NCBI GenBank assembly: GCA_012845835.1
Contig: JABAKD010000006.1
Span: 868,001-932,000 of the forward strand
DNA from: Undaria pinnatifida
Taxonomy: Eukaryota > Sar > Phaeophyceae > Laminariales > Alariaceae
Direction of reading: 5' to 3'
Length of the DNA stretch: 64,000 bases
Shown: in pieces, positions 20,270-30,752 of the stretch
Layout: each line of letters starts with the position of its first letter
How positions within the stretch are numbered: position 1 is the first letter of the stretch
The notes under the pieces: generated by a model
Told to the model about the DNA's origin: nothing
The model's input: only the letters and a program-made list of their open reading frames with translations
The model's database searches: none
Program-made: the position numbers and the translations under genes

Positions 20270-20530
20270 TTACCAAGAACTTTCACAGGTCATGCCCCGC
20301 GGATCATGCCCCGCGGATCATGCCCGGAGATTGTTCTCGAAACCTCGCGGGTCCATTGGGGTCGGGTCAGGACGTGTTTGAAATCTCACGGGACGGGACG
20401 GGGCGGGGCGGGTCGGGTCGGGTCATGAGGTTTTGTAGATCTCGCGGGATGGGGCGGGGCGGGGCGGGGCGGGTCAGGAGATTTTGTAGATCTCGCGGGT
20501 CGGGACGGGTTACCGTTATAAACCCTGACT
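20270..20530. repeat. GGGTC pentamer island 3
   Basis: It includes GGGGTCGGGTCAGGACGTG, GGGACGGGACGGGGCGGGGC and two successive TTTTGTAGATCTCGCGGG spacer words about 60 bases apart. The duplicated CATGCCCCGCGGATCATG near 20,292 marks its left side. Confidence 0.65.
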
Positions 20531-20879
20531 CCACCTGGCTCGTGAAAATACACGATTCTTTGCGAGCGGCAGCGAGTTTTTAATGTACACGGCACTAAAA
20601 CGCAGCGAGGGGCTCCGTTCGAGAGAGGCGAGTCCCGTCTTTAGAACAAACCAAGGGTAGTGGGGTTGTGTTGTTTGGGGCCCTTTTTCGGAGTGGCTAG
20701 GGGTCGCTCGCGCGAGTTGCTCCCCTGTTCTTCTGCGGCCGTAGTAGTTTTTGGTGTCGTCAGGTGCACATACCTAGGAGCTCCCACACTATCATAACTC
20801 AAGCGTTTGGAGTCTAGTCTGCCCTCCGTCAACCCCCTCAGATACTAAAGCTTGCCAGGCACTGGTACCTCGTACTGGT

Positions 20880-21221
20880 TTGTACTTGGCAGTTTTACCG
20901 CACGCCCCTGTCTGCAGCGCCTGGCCAATTAATACTGTTCACTGTTTTTTTCTTCGCGGTATAAATCCGCGATGGAACGTTTACCCGCGCTGCGCGAATC
21001 AAGTCGCCTCAAGTATTTTGGTCGGTGAGGTACTGGTCCACTCGTTGAGGTGGTTCAAACTCGATACTGAAAGGAGGGTGAACGCCATCCCCTGGTACCG
21101 TGGCTTTGATATCTTCTGGACTGAACAGCAGAACAGCACTGGCGTTTCGGCCGCCGATCTGACCAAATTCGAGTTGGCGGCGGTTACTTACCAAAACGTC
21201 CTGCCACACGTTGACCAGTAA
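20880..21221 (+). CDS. Unrecognised coding-like frame, possible exon
   Basis: The 113-codon frame becomes convincingly protein-like after about 20,975: VHSLRWFKLDTERRVNAIPW, then YRGFDIFWTEQQNSTGVSAA and TKFELAAVTYQNVLP, ending at TAA. Codon use and amino-acid balance differ from the simple-sequence frames around it. No family was recognised, and no acceptor was fixed; the T-rich stretch near 20,945 could be one. It could be the last exon of a host gene or a transposon fragment. It is followed by a duplicated ACGAGACGTCTGAGT word at about 21,229 and 21,290. Confidence 0.3.
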   Translation: MYLAVLPHAPVCSAWPINTVHCFFLRGINPRWNVYPRCANQVASSILVGEVLVHSLRWFKLDTERRVNAIPWYRGFDIFWTEQQNSTGVSAADLTKFELAAVTYQNVLPHVDQ

Positions 21222-21734
21222 CAATTACGAGACGTCTGAGTTACTGTCTATGATGTTGAAGTATGGGAGTCGATGACCAGCAGCCTTTACGAGACGTCTG
21301 AGTCATTATCTAGAAATAGAAAAGTCGGGGTTAATTTTTCGCTAAATGTATGAGTTTTATTGTGATCGACCAAATTTTCAACAACAACAACGAAAAGCGT
21401 CGGACTTTTTCCGGACAAAGTTCTATGGGCAGGGTCGGGATCGGGGTTTTAGGGTCGTTTTTTTTTTTCTTTGTTAGTAAGCAGCGTGTTTTTTTTTTTG
21501 CCGGATACATGCCAGAGATGCGCTTTTTTTTTGTCCCCCTTGACGCCCGCTTGCGTGTAACGGTCCCAGGTGCATGGTTCGGCCAAGCTTTGGCTTTGAA
21601 GGGGACCGCAGAGCTTCCTTCTGCGACACCCACAAGCAGGTAGGCCCAGCTTTTTTGCGGCGGCGGACCGCGTAATTTGAACACTCGACCCCTTCCGATA
21701 GCCCCTATTTTTTCTCCCTTGGTGCACGCAATGT

Positions 21735-22030
21735 CTGGCTGGTCGGTGAAAACCCGACGTGCTCCGCCCCCGCATTGTGCGGATGGATGTGAAGGTCAAT
21801 CGTTATATATTACTAAGGCTACAGGTAGGGGTCCCGCCCCCGGTAAAACGGTGGTGTTCCAGAGCAATATGACGGCGTTATTTGGGGAAGCCGCTTCATT
21901 CGATAGCACTGTACAGGTTATGAGTGCAATTCTCCGGTTGCACCAAGCGTTGTTGACCGCCTTGTATCGGGATACCGCCTTATACAGGGATACCGCCCTA
22001 TATAGGGATACTGCCTTATTGGGGTACCCC
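21735..22030. mobile_element. AAGGCGGT inverted-repeat element, copy 2, with adjoining repeat
   Basis: The element runs from GGGGTCCCGCCCCCGGTAAA at about 21,827 to a right end that reads TTGGGGTACCCC (inverted GGGGTACCCCAATAAGGCAG). It contains three tandem GGGATACCGCCTTATA-like words at about 21,968-22,020. Just upstream, 21,735-21,800 is a copy of the GTCGGTGAAAACCCGACGTG dispersed repeat. Confidence 0.6.
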
Positions 22031-22719
22031 ATTCCCCACCAAGCAAGCTTCTTAAAACCAAAGCTGTGTTGGAATCCTCAAAGTTCCCTGATGCCACTTT
22101 CTATTCGCCCTCGTTCCGCTTCCCTCCGTCCCACCGCGCTTCCCACCTACCAGATGACCCTTTCAATTGAGCCTCCCCCAAGAGTCTCCCTATACTTACT
22201 CCAAGTACTTTTCCCAAAAAAATGAGTTATACCTTGTATGGGGTTAAAGTGGAGTTAAACAGCCCTTTTCCAGATTAAGCTAAAATTGGTAGTTGTTTGT
22301 CACCAAAACAGAGATTCAGCTTTGAAGGGGTTAAGACCCCCCGCCCCCCGTCCCCCGTCCTCCGTCCCAATATTCCCGAAGCAAACCTGCATGATGCGCC
22401 AAAAGCTTCCCTGGGGCCACCGCTGTCTACCCGCTCTCGTTTTATCCTTTTTTTTCTTTTGTGTGCTCGTTTGGTTGTGTTTTTGCTTGTCCTTTCTACG
22501 ATTATCTTCGCACTTTTTCTTTCTCCGTCTCCCTCTGCCTCCCTATTACTAGACCTAACGTACGTCCGGGGCCCCTCCCCACTACGGTATGTGCCTTGCT
22601 TTTTCGTCCCGATAAGACTGCCATTAGCCTGGAATGATCATTGACCGAAGTCGCGCTATGGTAAGAATTGTGCTGTTGACCCTGTGGCGTAATATCGGGG
22701 AGTCATTGGCCTATGTAAT
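22031..22719. other. No gene seen
   Basis: Pyrimidine-rich stretches and CCCTGATGCCAC / CCCTGGGGCCAC-type words resemble the start of the 23,760-23,870 segment, hinting at an old duplication. No convincing frame or splice structure was found. Confidence 0.35.
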
Positions 22720-22724
22720 AGCCG

Positions 22725-22805
22725 GTCGCCCCGGTGGCGTATCAGGTTATCCTCGAGCCTGGTATAGGTCAGTTTCATGAGTTCGAATCCCCCCGAGTGC
22801 ATACT
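22725..22805 (+). other. tRNA-like sequence with A and B box resemblance
   Basis: TGGCGTATCAGG resembles an internal A box (TRGCNNAGYNGG), and GAGTTCGAATCC about 45 bases on resembles a B box (GGTTCGANNCC). The acceptor stem and T stem do not pair properly, so this is not an intact tRNA. It could be a decayed tRNA copy or the head of a tRNA-derived SINE. A GCGCGATAAAAA family copy follows immediately. Confidence 0.35.
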
Positions 22806-22814
22806 CGTATCAAT

Positions 22815-23160
22815 TCGTGGGGACTTTTTCTTGCGCACAAATGGACTTGCGGAAAACGCGAGAGCGTGAGTTAGCAACACTCAATTAAAAAATCGACGAG
22901 CAGTGGGATTGCTGAACCCTATGCGCGATAAAAAATGAAGGCGAGAACCGGAGGGAAGAAGGGACGACACCTGTGACCACGCCTTGTCCAGAAGCTTGAA
23001 AGTAGATGTGTGCAAAATATATATATATAATAATAACTATCTTGAAAAAGATGAATAAGTCTGTAAAAAATTGCGCAGCCGGAGTATCGACGCAGCTTGC
23101 AAAGATGAGTATCGGCCATTTAATTGATCGAAACTCACAGCTGCGGACTTAGTTGAGATA
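22815..23160. repeat. GCGCGATAAAAA family copy 2 and CAGCTGTGAG family copy
   Basis: 22,815-23,010 carries GCGAGAGCGTGAG, TATGCGCGATAAAAA and TGTGACCACG in the forward direction. At 23,075-23,150 an inverted CAGCTGTGAG copy follows (GCAGCTTGCAAAGATGAGTA ... GAAACTCACAGCTGCGG). Confidence 0.6.
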
Positions 23161-23254
23161 GTTTTATTAAACATTCCGCAAGAGTCTGAGATTGGCGTGG
23201 TGACCTGCTCAGCCTGTCCTTAGCCCAGGCTGTAACCTACGAGAAAGTGGCGCG

Positions 23255-23400
23255 AGGGAGGAGGCGGGGGGTACTCCTTTTTTGATTGCCTTAGTCGTGT
23301 GATAATTGACCACGCATCCCTTTCGAGACGGAGCACCGTTTCTGCTGCTAGTAGAGACACCTCCTACGTTTGGGCGCTCAATATGTGTCTTCTATACATC
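23255..23400 (+). repeat. TCGAGACGGAGCAC dispersed family
   Basis: The stretch GATAATTGACCACGCATCCC, then TTTCGAGACGGAGCACCG and TAGTAGAGACACCTCC, is matched at 57,010-57,140 (forward, in a PEPC intron) and in part, inverted, near 18,000-18,060. The remaining sequence to 23,800 is unassigned, with a poly-G run near 23,558. Confidence 0.55.
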
Positions 23401-23809
23401 GCGGTGTTTTTTGTTTTGTTCTTCGTATCTCCTGTTCCTGTCTGGCCGTCTGCGTCCATCGTCCATCTCCTAGGATAGCGATCGTTTTTCTCGCTTCTAT
23501 CTAATGCAATAAACTCCTCCATGTCACATCCGTCCATTTTCCTGATCTCCTATAAGCGCGGGGGGGGGGGGAGGGTAACCCTTTCCCTGCTGTGCAAATG
23601 TTATCGCACACTAAATCCAACTAGTCAACCCCAACAATAGAGGTGCAGCCCGCGTTTAACTCGAACGACTCACTTGACAACTGTGTGCGATCGCCCTTCC
23701 AGCTCTTAACAAGGTTTAGACATGACTACCCCCGCCCCCCGCCCCCTCCTCCCGCGTGGAGCTAGATTCTCTTCGGGACAACCCTGCATGACACCCCCAA
23801 ACCTCCCTG

Positions 23810-24012
23810 GTGCCGCTCTCTAATCGTGCTCGTTCCGCACATCCCGCCGCGCTAAACACCAAGCCCGGGATGAAGAACATCCGCAAAAGGCCAAGGGTGG
23901 AGTGGAAGCCTTCCCCCAGGCCTGTCCCGGTTGGTGCACCCGCGCTCGGAGAAAGCGGGGGGAATGGGGCCTCGCCGCGGGACACCGGCATTGCGGAACC
24001 TAACGGTAGTGG
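23810..24012 (+). CDS. Unrecognised basic/Pro-rich frame ending at a donor
   Basis: The open frame ends at a good donor, AGTGG|GTGAGA. It contains MKNIRKRPRVEWKPSPRP, then a Pro/Gly/Ala-rich stretch (VPVGAPALGESGGNGASPRD). The basic cluster and clean donor make a real exon plausible. The ATG at 23,810 need not be the start. No family was recognised and no partner exon was found; the copia element begins about 330 bases downstream and may have cut the gene. Confidence 0.3.
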
Positions 24013-24139
24013 GTGAGAGCGAAGCACGCGCGCGGTCGGTTTGTTGTTGACGCTGAGACCAAATGAAACGGGGTTGCTTCCTTTTAATTTCTTTTTAATT
24101 TTTTTGCATGTTTTAAAAGTTGCTTCATGTATGTATCGT

Positions 24140-24210
24140 ACGTCAGCTGTGGCTTCGATCCGTTTAAGGGTCGATACGCATATTTGCAAGACGTGTGGTA
24201 CTCCGATTGA
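24140..24210 (+). repeat. CAGCTGTGAG family copy beside the copia LTR
   Basis: CGTCAGCTGTGGCTTCGATC is followed by AAGGGTCGATACGCATATTT and a GTGGTACTCCG-like string. The copy lies about 130 bases before the 5' LTR of the copia element. Confidence 0.55.
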
Positions 24211-24346
24211 GTCGCCCAACGGTAGAGGTTCGGCTTCTTGGACCAAACGTTTCTGACCGGTTGAGCTCTTCAACCATTGTAAAACTGTCGGTTTTGTATG
24301 AAAAACGGTGACGACTACCCCTTGTTTTTAGGACTAGCGTATAGAA

Positions 24347-24636
24347 TTTTGGTTTGTGCTTGTTTCAAAGCCTGATTGGTATATTATCTGTGGTTTGTAA
24401 CACTGTAACCCATCTTCAGAGATGCGGTGGAACTTATAGTTCCCCGAACGGGTATCATGCATACGATATGTGGTCTCTAATCTCCATGATTATTTGTCAC
24501 CGCGTGACGGGGAGGCAGCGCCCCTCAGTCGCATTTTTTCAATGTACACTTTTCTGTCTCCTCACCGCCTGATGGCACTCGGGATATCGTGACTCCTGTC
24601 TCGTGAGCCGGCCTGCACCCTGCACCTGTTTTGTCA
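24347..24636 (+). repeat. 5' LTR of the copia element
   Basis: About 290 bases match the 3' LTR, from GGTTTGTGCTTG through CCCCGAACGGGTATCATGC, GTCACCGCGTGACGG, CCCCTCAGTCGCA and CTGCACCCTGCACCTGTTTT. The exact ends are uncertain because both copies have diverged and no matching target duplication is obvious. Confidence 0.65.
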
Positions 24637-24949
24637 ATTATGCTAGCACGATCGTACGACGAGATGCAGTGCTAGGGGCTAGGGCAGGATGAACCCAGAC
24701 GTTGGCGCGAGCCTACCAGAAGAAGAGCGCCGTCGGCTAGAAGAGAGCTTCGCAGCTGCTTTGCAGACGTCCACAGAAGCCGTCAGACGCGAGGAAGCTC
24801 ACCGGAGAGACCAAGAACGACCCCAAAACCAGGGAGACCAGCCCAGGGGGAGCGCCGTTCTGTCACCAGAGCAGTTCACGCAGAGTCGCGCACGAGCACA
24901 GCAGCATCAATGGGCAACAGGCCCATTGCGAGGCACGTATCGTATCAGC

Positions 24950-25890
24950 CAAAGCAGTGCGGCCGCCCCATGCCGTTCATGCCGGCGACGAGCTTATTTA
25001 CGTACGTGATGGTCTCAGACTTGTTTTTCGCCCCGTACGGCCGCATCCACCCCGAGGCGCTGTCGACGAACATTATCAGGTAAACGGATCCGCCCACGGA
25101 CGCCTCGTAGGGTCAAGCCAGATCGATTTGAACCGTCTCCATAAGCTTCCCCGCGCGCCATGTCGCCCCCCGCGGCACACCAGCCCGCCCGCCCTTTGCC
25201 TCCAAACATCCACCATATGGCTGCAGCACTCCCGTCAAGGTCATACCACGCTGCTGACCAGTTTCCATCAACAAGCGTTCAGGAGGCGTGAAAGTGGTTA
25301 TTTTCAATACTCTTAGTTTTCCCACGGCAAATGGACGCCTACCCGAAGCGAGCACAGCAGCAGCATTCATGCCTACACAGGTTTTCCCACGGTAAATGGA
25401 CGCCTACCCGGAGCACGCACAGCATCAGCAGTCATGCCTACTGTAGGCATGACTGCTGCTGCTGTGTTCGCTCCGGGTAGGCGTCCATTTACAGTGGGAA
25501 AATCTACCAAGAGTCTTGATGCTAACCACTTTCGCGTCTCCTCCAGTCATTTGAATAAACCCTTGTTGAGGGAAACGGATCAGCAGCGTGGTATGACCTT
25601 GACGGGAGTGCTGCAGCCATGTGGTGGATGTTTTGAGGCATAGGGCGTGCGGGCTAGTGTGCCGGGGGAGACGACATGGCGCGCGGGAAAGCCTATGGAG
25701 ACGGTGCACATCGACCTGGCTGGCCCCTCCGAGGCGTCCGTGGGCGGATCCGTTTGCCTGTGATCGTGTTCGTCGGCAGCGCTTCAGGGTGGATGCGGCC
25801 GTACGGGGCGAAAAATAAGTCTTGAGACCATCACGTACGTGAAGAAGCTCGTCGCCGGCATGAACGGCATGGGGCGGCCGCACTGATAAC
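24950..25890. repeat. Head-to-head inverted duplication within the copia element
   Basis: Two arms of about 440-490 bases meet at 25,442 (CAGTCATGCCTAC T GTAGGCATGACTG). Outer edges read GCAGTGCGGCCGCCCC on the left and GGGGCGGCCGCACTG on the right. Both arms carry integrase-region sequence, the left one in antisense. The left arm also holds a local tandem copy of about 65 bases (25,319-25,380 and 25,384-25,440, each with AAATGGACGCCTACCCG). Transcripts could fold back here, but no function is shown. Confidence 0.75.
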
Positions 25891-26196
25891 GGTGGGGAGT
25901 TTACCAGCCGCGAGTACACGGCCCAGGTAAAAGCCGCAACAGAACGCGGTTGTCGAAAACGCGATCTGGCGAGACATGAAGGGTGGCCATGCTGCCCGTC
26001 CCGAGATTCTGCGGATTCTCCCGGTCGTCGATCTGGCGCGAATCCCCAACCGCGGCCCCAGCGGTAACCGTCTGTGGCTGGAGGCTGTTCTTTTGGGCTG
26101 CGGACTACTTCCACCGATCGGTGCCCAAGGCCAAGGCCAATACCGGGTGGCGTTCGCCGTACGAAATGTTGATCTCGCGACTACCGGCCCTGCCTT

Positions 26197-26456
26197 GGAC
26201 GCGTGCTACGATGGAGGTGCAACACTTTTTTTTCTGCGGTTCGTCGTTTTCGGAGCTCAAGACCTCCCCCAAAACACGATTTTTGGAGAAAAAATATAAC
26301 TGCTACCGGATGAAAGGTCCTACTTCTATGGCCTAGGTACTCGCCGAGAATCATGAAAAAAAAGTGACATTTTTTCCGACGATTTAGGGTTAAGGAGCCC
26401 TGTCCTTCGGAAACCATTTATCGCGAAAAGCAATACCTTTATCGTAGCACGCGTCC
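26197..26456. mobile_element. GACGCGTG inverted-repeat element, copy 1, inside copia
   Basis: GGACGCGTGCTACGAT at the left end is exactly inverted as ATCGTAGCACGCGTCC at the right end. Flanks are CTGCCTT and TTGCCTT, a likely 7-base target duplication with one change. The interior has TCTGCGGTTCGTCGTTTTCG, GGAGCTCAAGACCTCCCC and CTGCTACCGGATGAAAGG. Related copies are at 36,427-36,699 and 37,009-37,285. It fits a non-autonomous DNA transposon (MITE) that inserted after the copia element. Confidence 0.75.
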
Positions 26457-28859
26457 TTGCCTTCACCAGGGCATGATGCGGGTGGACCCCAGCGCTAAAT
26501 CCGACGTCCAATCAGTGTTGTGCTATTTTCTGCACGACGGCCACAACCATCCCTCGTCCGCCGTAGAGGTCATCAAGGCTTCGACGGGTGGTATTTGCTA
26601 CACCAGCGACGTGGTGTGGACGGTCCCACGTGCGCCCGTGCTGGCATCGCCGGCGCCGGCGATCGCGGGGGGATCATTGTATGCCGCCGCGCCGGCAATG
26701 CCGGTGTTCAAGACAAGCTACGTGCCGCCACCACCACCGATTCGGTCATCGGAGCTACAGCCACTGCCGCCGTCGCTCCAGCCCCCGCCGCCGCCGTTAC
26801 CGCCATCTCAGAACTTATCACCGTCTCCCGCCGCCACTTTGCCTCGACCGCACACGGAGCTGCAGCGGATATCCGGCCGTACCCGCTCAAAGACGGCGCA
26901 GTTCTCTAATGCGCCAACAATTGATCCCTCAGTCACGCCGGAAGAGTCGATTTCCTCGTCGCCAACACTGAGCGACCAGGGTCTCCACCATAGCGTCGGA
27001 CTCCTGTCGATGAGCAAGACTGCCCTGCTGTCGATGATGACTACACGTAGAACCGTCGACGCTGGCCGCCGCAATAAGTCGCCGATTTTTGGGGCCGCAG
27101 GCGGCCGTAACTTTCCGTTGGAGACCGCGAAGGGGTACCATCGGTTGCCGGCCCCAGGGGGACCCCGTGTGCTATGGCGGCGATGCTCGCCACTTGAGAG
27201 GACATTGCCATCAACCTGGGCGACCAGCGGCCGCCATACCAAGCCGCCGGATTTTCCGCATCGTTTCGCCTCTGACCTCAAGGTACCAAGGAGCCACAAG
27301 AAGGCGATGCGATCGGAGCACGCTCATCTTTGGAAGTATTCGGCGGGGCGAGAGTTTTATGGGCTGCTGGATGCGGGGACGTTTGCGCCGGTGTAGCAAT
27401 CAGTGGACAACTACGTACACCAATTCAATGTGGGTTTTGATCGGGAAAGCTGATGAGTACGGCTGGCCCACGAACACCAGGGCGAGGCTTGCAGCGCCGG
27501 AGGATGAGCAGATAATGAACTTTGGTTTTGGATAATTATTGGCGCCCACTACTGTTGCTGTGTCGAGTGTTCGGTTGTTGACAGCGATGGCGTGCGAACT
27601 GAATCTTGACTTGTGCCATTTTGATGTCGAGCAGGCTTTCGTGCAGTCTGACCTGAAGGAAAACGTTTACGTGTGTTTGCCTCAGGGGCTGCGGTAGGAT
27701 GTTGGGAAATATTAGAAGACTGAAGAAGAGCTTGTATGGCTTGAAACAGGCTTCGAGGCAATGGGACGCGCATCTTACAGGGTGCTTATTGGCTTTGGGA
27801 TTCTTGCAGTGCCTCGGTGATGGGTGCGTTTTTCGGTTTATGGAGGAAGGGCGTGTAGTGTGATGACTATGGCGGTACACGTGGACGATGTATGTGCCGT
27901 GGAGGAGAAGACAAGGTGTGACCAGTTTGGCAGGACTTGGATCCGCAGGGACTTGGATCGAAAGGTCCCGGTCAAGAATCTGGGAGCCTTGCGTTGGTGT
28001 TGAGGGTGTTTTTAGGAGAGGGACTGGGAGAAGGGGGTGTCGAAGATTTCCCAGCAGACGTTCGCTGAACAATTGGCGGATGAAGACGGGATAGAGTTTG
28101 GTAAGAGCATTCCGCTCCCCGTTGGCACGAGACTTGCGAAGTTCGACAAGAACGAAACACCCGCAAACTGGCCGTTTGGCGAAATGTGGTTGCCAACCCA
28201 GACTCGGCCAGACATCTCCAACGCAGCAAGAGCGATGGCTAGGTACTGCGATTCGCCAACGTTTGTTCACTGGTGGGCAGCACTTCGTATTTTACGGTAT
28301 GTGAGACGGACTACTGTAGCTCATTGGGCGTCACATTTCAGAGAGGCGCAGCGCCGGGCCTGAGCTTGCAGGTGTTTGCTGATGCAGACTACGCGAGTGT
28401 GACGGCTGACAGGAGGCCAGTTTCGGGGGGGTTAGTGATGTGTGGCGGTGCTTGTGTGGTTTGGTTTTCTAGGACGCAGAAGTGCGTCACGCTTTCTACG
28501 ACGGAGGCAGAGTATGTGGCGCCTGCAGACGTCATTATGGACAAGTGCTGTTTTTGAGGCAGATTTGGCGTTTCATGTTGCCTGATGTTGGCATGCCGTG
28601 CATACGGGTGTTCGAGGACAAAATGGGCGCGGTGCAGCTTGCAAAGAACCCCACCACTCGTACTCAAAGCGCATACGAGACTTGCGTACGGCACCACTCT
28701 CTCAAAAGAGCTGGTAGGACGGGAAGATATGTCGATCATCCACGTATCGTCTCTTTTCCACCCCGTGAATATCTTAAGCAAGGCGGTCTTTTCACCGTAG
28801 TCTTGCAATGTACTCCTGGTAATATTAAGTGAAGATGAAAAAAATGCTATTTTTTTTTT

Positions 28860-29220
28860 GGTCATGACGAAAGTTGGGATTTTGTCTTGATTTCAGTATT
28901 GATTTTTGCTTGATCGAAGACTTGAAGAGTATTGATTGGAGGTAAAAATGTACCTGGTAGTTTGTTTTTGAGAGTAATGAAATTTTAGGATTTTTATCTT
29001 GACCTCAGTATTGAATCTTGCTCGATCGAAGACTAATATGGATTTTGGGGGATTTTATCTTGATCTCAGTATTGAATTTTGCTTCATCGAGTGTATTGAT
29101 TGGAGGCAAAAATGTCGTTTGTTTTTGCGAGTATTGAATGATGAAATGTGGTATTTTATCTTGATTTCAGCATTGAATTTTGCTTGATCGAAGACTTGAG
29201 AGTATTAATTGGAGGTCGTA
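28860..29220 (+). repeat. Tandem repeat downstream of RNase H, part 1
   Basis: Units of about 60-115 bases contain TTTTATCTTGATTTCAGTAT, TGAATTTTGCTTGATCGAAG and TATTGATTGGAGGTAAAAAT. They start near 28,872, 28,988, 29,050 and 29,155. The array continues at 30,218-30,445 after the inserted pair of elements. Confidence 0.7.
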
Positions 29221-29236
29221 CAAATGATGTTTTGTT

Positions 29237-29881
29237 TGATATCTTTCGAATTGCTTGGTTATTATTGTGTCTGTGACTTGGGAGGGAGAGCACCCCGAGA
29301 GACCAATCTACCGCAACCAACCTTGACGGTATTCCACTGGTGGTCTCTACTCTAATTCCCGTCTCTCTCTCCGTTAACCACTAGCCAGGTCCCAACCGAA
29401 ACCCATGCAGTCTAAGACGACTGAGTCCCACCCACGGTACGATACCGTGGAAACTCCTCCATCCGACTCCTAAGTGAACCAACTGTTGTATATACCAATA
29501 TCAGTTAATTCCTAGTGCACAGAAATGAAGACAAACACAATTGTCATAAAATACACAGTGCGACATTTCCCCCTTCTCCTCACCTTCGAAAGAAAAAGGG
29601 TGGGTGGGTGGGAGAAATATCACGAGAGCCGACCTAATGCTGGGTCGCTGGCCGGCTACTAACACTTGCCTCTTCTCTGGTCGCACAGCCTACACGGTAC
29701 CGTCCCTTGCCCTCCGACGTGCGGGCTTACCTAGCTGCGCGAGTCAACCGAAGAGTGATGGCCACCAACTACCGTGTGGTGGACCGTTACCAGAGCATGG
29801 AACAACAACCCTAAATTCTTTCGCGTCCAAACAAACCACGGGTTACGCCGCTTTCGGTTCCCGAAGGTCATAACCCTCTCC
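29237..29881. mobile_element. TGATATC-type insertion, copy 1
   Basis: The first 240 bases (TGATATCTTTCGAATTGCTT ... GTGGAAACTCCTCC) are nearly identical to copy 2, and both end CATAACCCTCTCC. The middles are unrelated. It is preceded and followed by TTGTT. Two hairpins are visible: AGAGACCA...TGGTCTCT, and CCACGGTA-CGA-TACCGTGG. No terminal inverted repeat or coding frame is seen, and the class is unknown. Confidence 0.55.
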
Positions 29882-29887
29882 TTTGTT

Positions 29888-30217
29888 TGATATCTTTCGA
29901 ATTGCTTGGTTATTATTGTGTCTGTGACTTGGGAGGGAGAGCACCCCGAGAGACCAATCTACCGCAACCAACCTTGACGGTATTCCACTGGTGGTCTCTA
30001 CTCTAAATCCCGTCTCTCCCTCCGTTAACCACTAGCCAGGTCCCAACCGAAACCCATGCAGTCTAAGACGACTGAGTCCCACCCACGGTACGATACCGTG
30101 GAAACTCCTCCAAACACGAGGTCGCCGAAGACTGCTACGGTTTCCCCCATATAGTGCCTTGGCCTGGCTGTCTCTGGCCCTTTCCTTCTACCGCTAGTTT
30201 GCGACATAACCCTCTCC
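29888..30217. mobile_element. TGATATC-type insertion, copy 2
   Basis: This copy shares the 240-base 5' part and the 13-base 3' end with copy 1, and is flanked by TTGTT on both sides (29,883-29,887 and 30,218-30,222). The pair sits within the tandem repeat after RNase H of the copia element. The shared target word suggests two successive insertions at one site, or an insertion followed by tandem duplication and replacement of the middle. Confidence 0.55.
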
Positions 30218-30752
30218 TTGTTTTTGAGAGTAGTGGATGATGAAATTGGGGGGGGGCTTATATTGATTTCAGTGTTGAATTTTGGACTTTTGCATGATCG
30301 AGGACTTGGGAGTATATTGACTGGAGGCAAAAATATGGTTTGGTTGCGAGAGTATTGGGTGGTGAAATTTGGTATTTTTTATCTTGATTCCAGTGTTATG
30401 TATCGTGATCGAAAGCTTGGAGTGTATTAATTGGACGTAAAACATTGGCTGTTTAGGGGTGATTTCAAGAGGTGAATTACAGACAATCGAGAATTTATGG
30501 GCGCACGGATTAATGCTACTGTGCTGATATGCTCACGCTATTTTTCCCAGCGATTCTCGTTTGATTGGTGTGGTTAAGTTCCGCTAGTTACGGCGCTGGC
30601 TACTTACTGATTTACGGGATTTTTGAGTTCAAGGCAGTATGGATTAAAAACTTGGTTTTGGTTTTGGTACGATAAGCATACCTGGTATTTTATATGTTTT
30701 TTTTGGTATTCGATTTGAATGAACATTATCATGACTGTGTTACAAGCGGGGA

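Noticed and set aside
29237-30217. A single small LTR element (TRIM) with the two 240-base copies as LTRs
   Set aside because: The copies diverge after 240 bases but share a distinct 13-base end, and TTGTT also lies between them. Two separate insertions explain this better.
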